DNA from: a virus
Strand: one strand, 5' to 3'
Virus record (IMG/VR): IMGVR_UViG_3300046011_002851
Coordinates: 1 to 25,017 of that record
DNA length: 25,017 bases
Within the stretch, counting starts at the first letter, position 1. The number at the start of each line of letters is the position of its first letter. Positions 15,333-20,467 of this stretch are shown piece after piece. A model generated the notes under the pieces. The model did not search any database, was not told where the DNA came from, and saw only the letters and a program-made list of their open reading frames with translations. Position numbers and translations under genes: made by a program.

Positions 15333-15562
15333 TTAGCCCCATGAAAGTAATTGGCAAGATAACCCACCGCAGAGGACATAGCAGAGATGAGAGCCATACC
15401 TGCCCAGAAGCCGCCACGTCCTTGATTAGCAAGACCAACCAGCTGCTCAAGCTGACTTTCCATCTTGTCCATTTTCTTTGACATTTCGTCAAAGCGGCGT
15501 TCATAGTCTTCGACTTTTTGCCAAAGCACGCCGTATTTAACTGGGTCGATCTCGAGAGCCAT
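15329..15562 (-). CDS. Coiled-coil plus TM protein, XhlA/holin-accessory-like (77 aa)
   Basis: Residues about 14-43 form a heptad-rich coiled coil (YERRFDEMSKKMDKMESQLEQL). A Gly/Arg turn and one hydrophobic segment (about 52-70, FWAGMALISAMSSAVGYLA) follow. This order, cytoplasmic coiled coil then C-terminal membrane anchor, is that of XhlA-type proteins which assist phage holins. It opens the four-gene lysis block and shares ATGA with the next gene. The ribosome site is weak (AAGATAAG). A small structural membrane protein is the alternative. Confidence 0.62.
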   Translation of the reverse strand: MALEIDPVKYGVLWQKVEDYERRFDEMSKKMDKMESQLEQLVGLANQGRGGFWAGMALISAMSSAVGYLANYFHGAK

Positions 15563-15571
15563 ATCTTATCT

Positions 15572-16714
15572 TTACAAGTTGCCAGTGTTTGTTGAAGGGA
15601 AACTGCGTGTTGAACCTGGCCAAATAATTCTAACAGCTCCACCAGCTCCTATACCATAACCTGCACCGCCGCCATAAAGACCGCCGCCTCCTTTAATGCC
15701 ACTAGAATCTTGAGATTCTGCAGAAGCTCCACCAGAACCGCCTGTAGCATTTGAGTTATAGCCGCTAGAACCAGAACCATCGCCGCCTTGACCTAAAATT
15801 CCAACGCCTCCACCTCCGCCGTTGTAACCGCCGCCACCGCCACCGCCACCGCCGCTTCCGCCGCCGCCACCACTTCCGTTATTACCGCCGTTACCGCCAG
15901 AACCTGCATAACCGCCAGCGCCTCCGCCGCAACCGTAGCCACCTGGACCGCTAACAGCATTAGCTGGACCGCCATTACCCCCGCCATCACCAGTGTATGA
16001 ACCGCCGGAGTGAGAAGAAAAGTCTGCGGCACCAACTCCGCCACCGCCTCTAACAACCCCTGTAGAAACAAAATAACTAGCCCCTCCTGAGTTACCTCCG
16101 ACAGAAGCGCCTGATCCAACAACAACGGTATAACTATTGCCTGGAGTGACGGTGTAGTTGTTTTTATAACCTAGTCCGCCACCACCGCCGCCCGCACCTG
16201 GGCCTGCACCACCTCCTGAACCGCCACCGCCAACAGCAACTACAGAAACATTAGTAACAGCGCTAGGAGCTACCCAAGAATAAGTGCCTGGCGTTGTATA
16301 TGCTTGTTGGCCTGTTACGGGCAAAGTTACGCTATTGCTAGCAGCGCTAGATGCTCCTGTTCCAGCAGCATTAGTTGCAGTAACTGTAAATGTGTAAGTT
16401 GTACCGCCTGTTAAACCTGTCATAGTTAAAGGAGAAGATGCTCCTGAAACAGTAACTCCTCCGGGACTAGAAGTGGCAGTGTATTGAGTAATTGCAGAAC
16501 TTCCTACATAAGAAGGTGCTGTAAAGGGAATGCTGGCAGATGTTGAACTGACAGAACTTGCAGTACCAATAGTTGGTGCATTAGGAGAACTTGGCCAAAT
16601 GCCTAGTTTACGATAACCGGCTGCTTGGCTCAAAGTCCACATCCCTTTAGCTACAGTAGCGCTAACTGTAGGGGAAGTTTTACTTATAAATCCGCCAGGA
16701 TATTGTTCGCTCAT
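15572..16714 (-). CDS. FN3 + glycine-rich adhesin, copy A (380 aa)
   Basis: A short N-terminal head (1-44, with GMWTLSQAAGYRKLGIWP) is followed by a fibronectin type III domain (about 46-131, APTIGTA...SSPLTMTGL.GGTTYTFTVTATNA). A glycine-rich domain (about 135-380) starts QQAYTTPGTYSWVAPS and includes GLGYKNNYTVTPGNSYTVVVG. Long poly-Gly runs follow, and the protein ends AVRIIWPGSTRSFPSTNTGNL. Gly-rich domains of this kind are known in phage receptor-binding tips, such as the distal adhesin of T-even-like phages. It is one of three paralogs here. The start has a GGAGG site encoded in the end of the previous gene. Receptor binding at the tail tip is likely but unproven. Confidence 0.78.
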   Translation of the reverse strand: MSEQYPGGFISKTSPTVSATVAKGMWTLSQAAGYRKLGIWPSSPNAPTIGTASSVSSTSASIPFTAPSYVGSSAITQYTATSSPGGVTVSGASSPLTMTGLTGGTTYTFTVTATNAAGTGASSAASNSVTLPVTGQQAYTTPGTYSWVAPSAVTNVSVVAVGGGGSGGGAGPGAGGGGGGLGYKNNYTVTPGNSYTVVVGSGASVGGNSGGASYFVSTGVVRGGGGVGAADFSSHSGGSYTGDGGGNGGPANAVSGPGGYGCGGGAGGYAGSGGNGGNNGSGGGGGSGGGGGGGGGYNGGGGGVGILGQGGDGSGSSGYNSNATGGSGGASAESQDSSGIKGGGGLYGGGAGYGIGAGGAVRIIWPGSTRSFPSTNTGNL

Positions 16715-16716
16715 AC

Positions 16717-17142
16717 TTAAGCCTCCGGAACAAACTCAACCCAAGAAACCGTAGGTTCGTCCCAAATATAATTTTTACCTGTGGTTGGATAAGCAACAGG
16801 AGGTTGAAAAGAACAAGTTGCTTCGTCAAAAAGCCAAGATTTAGGGTTTGTTGCGTTAGTTGCCCAATTCGCTTTAACCCCATCTTGTTTTGTTTTAATT
16901 TCTTCAGCAGTCATCTTATCGCAATACCATACATCGCGATACACGCCGTCAGAACCAAGCTCATACTGAACACGTTTATTTTTATCATAAACTCCCCAAA
17001 CAGGAGCTTGAATACGCTCAAATTTGGCAAACTCAGGCGGTAACTTATTTGTATCAACGTCTGGGAAAGCTTGTCTAAAATTATCTTCAAAAATTGGATG
17101 TTCAAAAGCTTGACCGTTTTTGATTCTAATGAAAAGTTCCAT
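16717..17142 (-). CDS. Small conserved phage protein between adhesin genes (141 aa)
   Basis: This soluble protein contains NKLPPEFAKFERIQAPVWG (about 32-50), a beta region with DGVYRDVWYCDKMTAEEIKTKQ (about 65-86) and a Trp-rich C-terminus (SWLFDEATCSFQPPV, YIWDEPTVSWVEF). The MTAEEI...KQ...V helix resembles, from memory, small phage proteins found beside tail fibre genes, some of them fibre-assembly factors. It sits between two paralogous adhesins behind a strong AAGGAG site, so it may be a chaperone or partner of the copy downstream. That role is inferred from position only. Confidence 0.6.
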   Translation of the reverse strand: MELFIRIKNGQAFEHPIFEDNFRQAFPDVDTNKLPPEFAKFERIQAPVWGVYDKNKRVQYELGSDGVYRDVWYCDKMTAEEIKTKQDGVKANWATNATNPKSWLFDEATCSFQPPVAYPTTGKNYIWDEPTVSWVEFVPEA

Positions 17143-17159
17143 TTGGTTTTCTCCTTAAT

Positions 17160-18335
17160 TTACAGATTGCCGGTATTAGTTGAAGGGAAGCTGCGAGTAT
17201 TTCCTGGCCAAATGATGCGGACTGCACCACCTCCTGCTACAGATGAGCCGTCGTTAGAAAAACCACCACCACTACCTCCGCCGTACGCTCCACCGGCACC
17301 GCCTTGACGACCTGAACCTTGGCTACTTCCAGAAGCGCCACTAGATCCGCCGCCACCGCCTGTTGGATAACCAGAACTACCTCCAGCTGCACCACCTGCG
17401 CCGTTAGAACCTTGACCAAGAAGACCAACGCCTCCTCCGCCAGCTCCGCCAAAATCAACCGTGGAGTAATTTGCTGTTCCGCCGCCACCGCCACCGCCAC
17501 CGGCTCCGGCAGAACCTGCCGTATTTACTGGGATAGCACCATTGCCACCAGCTCCGGCATAACCGCCTCCGCCTCCGCCTGCACCAGTACCTCCAGGCGA
17601 ACCTGAACCACCTCCGCCGTTACCGCCTCCATCGCCTGTGTAAGTTCCTACTGCAGGATTACTTGAATCGGCATAATAACCACCGCCGCCACCGCCACCG
17701 CCTTTAACGACGCCTGTTGAAACAAAATATGAATCTGCCCCGCCAAAACCTCTGCGAGCTGCGCCTGCACTTGGAGCTCCGCCAGCACCCACAACGACTG
17801 TATAAGAACTTCCTGGAGTAACTGTGTAGTTGTTTTTATAACCTAAACCTCCACCAGCACCACCGCCGCCTGAACCTGAACCGCCTGAACCACCGCCTCC
17901 AACTGCAACAACAGAAACAGTAGTGACTCCTGAAGGTGCAACCCAAGAATATGTACCAGAAGTTGTATATTCTTGCTGTCCATTTATAACTGCAGGAGTA
18001 GCGCTATTGCTAGCAGCGCTAGCAGGCCCTGTGCCTGTAGCATTAGTAGCTCTAACCGTAAATGTGTAAGCTGTGCCTGTTGTTAAGCCTGTCACCGTTA
18101 TTGGTGAAGAAGATCCTGTAGCGGTTATACCGCCTGGACTAGAAGTTACGGTATAACCAGTTATTGTTGCAGGATAGCCAGAATTAGCAGGTGCAGTAAA
18201 AGTAACTGAAATAGAAGTTGACCCAGCATTTGTTGCTGTACCAATAGTTGGTGCTCCTGGTGGTGATGGCCAAATACCATCACCAAGTGCCTGTAATTGT
18301 TGTCTTGAAGTCCAAAGACCTGAAAAATTAGGCAT
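17160..18335 (-). CDS. FN3 + glycine-rich adhesin, copy B (391 aa)
   Basis: The domain order is as in copy A. A short head (1-26, GLWTSRQQLQALGDGIWP) is followed by an FN3 domain (about 27-114) and a glycine-rich domain (about 118-391) opening QQEYTTSGTYSWVAPSGV and containing GLGYKNNYTVTPGSSYTVVVG and TYTGDGGGNGG. The C-terminus, GAVRIIWPGNTRSFPSTNTGNL, is nearly identical to that of copy A. The start overlaps the stop of copy C (TAATG), with a GGGGA site inside copy C's final codons. The poly-Gly segments differ in length and order from the other copies. A surface-binding tail-tip role is inferred. Confidence 0.78.
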   Translation of the reverse strand: MPNFSGLWTSRQQLQALGDGIWPSPPGAPTIGTATNAGSTSISVTFTAPANSGYPATITGYTVTSSPGGITATGSSSPITVTGLTTGTAYTFTVRATNATGTGPASAASNSATPAVINGQQEYTTSGTYSWVAPSGVTTVSVVAVGGGGSGGSGSGGGGAGGGLGYKNNYTVTPGSSYTVVVGAGGAPSAGAARRGFGGADSYFVSTGVVKGGGGGGGGYYADSSNPAVGTYTGDGGGNGGGGSGSPGGTGAGGGGGGYAGAGGNGAIPVNTAGSAGAGGGGGGGGTANYSTVDFGGAGGGGVGLLGQGSNGAGGAAGGSSGYPTGGGGGSSGASGSSQGSGRQGGAGGAYGGGSGGGFSNDGSSVAGGGAVRIIWPGNTRSFPSTNTGNL

Positions 18336-19405
18336 TACAAATTCCCCGTGTTTGTCGATGGGAAGGCTCGGCCAGCGCCCCAGATAATTCGGACGGCTCC
18401 ATCATTGCCGGCACGAGTATCACCTGCACCCCCACCATACGTTCCGCCAAAAGCGTTGGCGCTTGTGTTTGCTGCTGCATAAGTACCGCCGGAACCGCCC
18501 TGCCCCCCGTAACCGTAACCGAAACTTCCAGGCGCAATTCCGCTATTTGAGCCGGAACCGCTAGTGCCTTGGCCTAGAATACCTACCCCACCGCCGCCGC
18601 CGCCTTCCCAATCAGAGCCTGCACCGCCACCGCCGCCACCGCCGGAACCGCTACTACCGGCTCCCCAACGGCTACCGCCAGTTCCACCGGAACCTCCGTT
18701 ACCGGCATAACCGCCTGCACCACCGCCACCAGCCCCAAAACCAGAACCGGGTGCGCCGCCGTTACCACCACCGTCACCAGTATAAGTACCACCTGAAGTA
18801 GTTTGACCTCCACCGCCTTTAACAGTTGAAGTGTTGATGAAATAAGAGTCACCGCCTGCGCCAGAAGTTCCAGCCCCTACAATTACTGTGTAAGAGTTGC
18901 CGGGCGTCACGGTAAGATTGTTTTTATATCCTAATCCGGCTCCACCACCAGCAAACTTATAATTACTATTTCCACCGCCAGCTCCAACAGCTACAACGCA
19001 AACACTAGTAACACCACTCGGAGCAACCCATGAGTAAGAACCTGCAGTTGTATAGGCATCTTGGCCTATTGCAGCAAGAGTTATTGAATTACTTGAAGAG
19101 CTTTTTGGCCCTGTACCAAAAGCATTAGTGGCTGCAACTGTAATGGTATAAGTAGTACCAGTTGTCAAACCTGTTACTGTTATTGGAGAAGAAGAGCCTG
19201 TTGTAGTTACAACTGTTCCCGTAGAATCTTTGGCTTCGGCTATGTAGCCGGTAATAGCTCCTCCGCCAATGTTAGATGGAGCCGTAAATGTTATGGAAAT
19301 TGAAGTTGAACTAGCTTGAGTAGCCGCACCAATAGTAGGTGCGTCAGGAACTTTCAACGGAAAATAGGAAGCGGTCAATATTGCCGCCTGATAGCGCATT
19401 GACAT
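18335..19405 (-). CDS. FN3 + glycine-rich adhesin, copy C (356 aa)
   Basis: This is the first and most diverged of three paralogs. Its head (MSMRYQAAILTASYFPLKVP) differs from the GxW...IWP head of the other two, which suggests a different attachment point. FN3 spans about 21-111. The glycine-rich domain (about 115-356) has GLGYKNNLTVTPGNSYTVIVG and TYTGDGGGNGG and ends in RAFPSTNTGNL. A strong AGGAG lies 6 bases before the ATG. The C-terminal 8 residues are the same in all three copies despite a changed core, so they are probably important for folding or capping. Confidence 0.76.
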   Translation of the reverse strand: MSMRYQAAILTASYFPLKVPDAPTIGAATQASSTSISITFTAPSNIGGGAITGYIAEAKDSTGTVVTTTGSSSPITVTGLTTGTTYTITVAATNAFGTGPKSSSSNSITLAAIGQDAYTTAGSYSWVAPSGVTSVCVVAVGAGGGNSNYKFAGGGAGLGYKNNLTVTPGNSYTVIVGAGTSGAGGDSYFINTSTVKGGGGQTTSGGTYTGDGGGNGGAPGSGFGAGGGGAGGYAGNGGSGGTGGSRWGAGSSGSGGGGGGGAGSDWEGGGGGGVGILGQGTSGSGSNSGIAPGSFGYGYGGQGGSGGTYAAANTSANAFGGTYGGGAGDTRAGNDGAVRIIWGAGRAFPSTNTGNL

Positions 19406-19418
19406 AAGTCGCTCCTAT

Positions 19419-19790
19419 TTAAGTGATTGCTTCGTAGCTAGCTGTAAGTTCAAGAGCGTTGCTGGTTGCGACAGTCACCACAATAGACTGAGATTCACCG
19501 ACATAAATAGCTGTTGTTTTATCAATGATGATTAAAGACGCGTTAGCGGGCACGCTGATTTGATAAGCAATGTCGTAAGCCGTACCTCCGCCCCCAGTAG
19601 CACTGTTGATGGACACTGTTACGTTAACGGCCGAACCTGTCACATTGGCTGCAACAATATTGTTTAATTTATTGACTGTTCCAACAGCAGGGGTCAGCGC
19701 TGTCCACGCAGTTGCGCTTGTCGTGCTAGGGATCAAGTATGTTGTATTTCCGTAAATTGAAGTTACGTTGACTATGTTTGGGTTTGCCAT
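19419..19790 (-). CDS. Small beta-sandwich virion protein (123 aa)
   Basis: The sequence is nearly all beta: MANPNIVNVTSIYGNTTYL, KLNNIVAANVTGSAVNVTVSIN, AYQISVPANASLIIIDKTTAIYV, ESQSIVVTVATSNALELTASYE. From memory this closely follows a small virion-protein family common in marine cyanophages and pelagiphages (start MA.PNIVNV, a PA.A.L.(I/V)IDK core, and an ...L.A..SYE.I end). It may be a fibre base or decoration protein. It has a strong AAGGAG site and lies 13 bases from the next gene. It contains no Cys and no membrane segment. Confidence 0.7.
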   Translation of the reverse strand: MANPNIVNVTSIYGNTTYLIPSTTSATAWTALTPAVGTVNKLNNIVAANVTGSAVNVTVSINSATGGGGTAYDIAYQISVPANASLIIIDKTTAIYVGESQSIVVTVATSNALELTASYEAIT

Positions 19791-19799
19791 GATTGCTCC

Positions 19800-20117
19800 T
19801 TAGAATCCAAAAATCATCGCCATGGCGATGGCTTTGCCTGTTGAAACACCGGCCGCTGGGGTTGCAAATGTCAAGTTACCAACACCATCGGTTGTGATAA
19901 CTTGATTCACTGAACCATCAGCCGTGGGATACTTCAACCCGGCAGGGTTGTTCATAAGGCGCGTCACTGTACCTGAGGCATTCTCAGCAAACAGCGCCAT
20001 GTCCGTATTAGCAATGTTGATTGCAAGCTCTCCGGGATTCAAATTTCCCGTAACTGGTATTGCTCCGCCCGTTGTTGAACGGTAAAGCTGAATTGGGGTA
20101 TAGCCTGGTTGTGCCAT
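19800..20117 (-). CDS. Short tail-fibre-like protein (105 aa)
   Basis: The N-terminus has TPIQLYRSTTGGAIP, then NLNPGELAINIANTDMALF and GTVTRL, the pattern of the N-terminal domain of many phage fibre or tropism proteins (L.pGElAiN...). A short linker and GSVNQVITTDGVGNLTF lead to the hydrophobic end GKAIAMAMIFGF. It is far shorter than a full fibre, so it may be a fibre adaptor or a separate stalk. The ribosome site GAGG is encoded in the last codons of the Dps-like gene. Confidence 0.62.
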   Translation of the reverse strand: MAQPGYTPIQLYRSTTGGAIPVTGNLNPGELAINIANTDMALFAENASGTVTRLMNNPAGLKYPTADGSVNQVITTDGVGNLTFATPAAGVSTGKAIAMAMIFGF

Positions 20118-20122
20118 ATTTG

Positions 20123-20467
20123 TTACCTCAAGTTTTCAAGTTTGTAAAGGGTTTTCATGTGCATCCCGGTGAGATCATCGACGATATTCTCTAAGGCTGG
20201 AACACCCTTAGCAACCTTGCTGCGGTTTTCATTCAACCAAATTATATCATCGTGAATTATTTTTGCAATGTTTTTCTCTTGCTCGTCAACGCTACCAATG
20301 ATGCCAAAAGTGCCTTGATAGGCTTCAATCAGGTCATCAAGTTGCTCAATCACATCTTCATAGTAGTGGCCAAGTGCCTTATGCTCAGCATAGGACTTAG
20401 TCTTCCAATGAGCAATGTGAGCTGCATTCCTAGCATGGAATAAACGCTCGATTAGTTCTTCAATCAT
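20123..20467 (-). CDS. Dps/ferritin-like protein (114 aa)
   Basis: This helical protein contains H17, H20-W21-K-T-K, H29, H34-Y-Y-E-D38 and D44-D45 (AHWKTKSYAEHKALGHYYED). The HW...HxxxD pattern matches the ferroxidase-site region of Dps and related phage proteins. Dps proteins oxidise and store iron and protect DNA. At 114 residues this one is shorter than bacterial Dps (about 160-190), so it may lack helices needed for the full shell. The start shares one base with the fibre gene's stop (TGATG), with GGAGG in that gene's last codons, so it is made with virion proteins. Iron binding is plausible but unproven. Confidence 0.68.
   Translation of the reverse strand: MIEELIERLFHARNAAHIAHWKTKSYAEHKALGHYYEDVIEQLDDLIEAYQGTFGIIGSVDEQEKNIAKIIHDDIIWLNENRSKVAKGVPALENIVDDLTGMHMKTLYKLENLR

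Noticed and set aside
15572-19405. CCG/CCA-rich repeats resembling a CRISPR or satellite array
   Set aside because: They are codon-level repeats of poly-Gly segments on the minus strand. There are no regular spacers and frames stay open.
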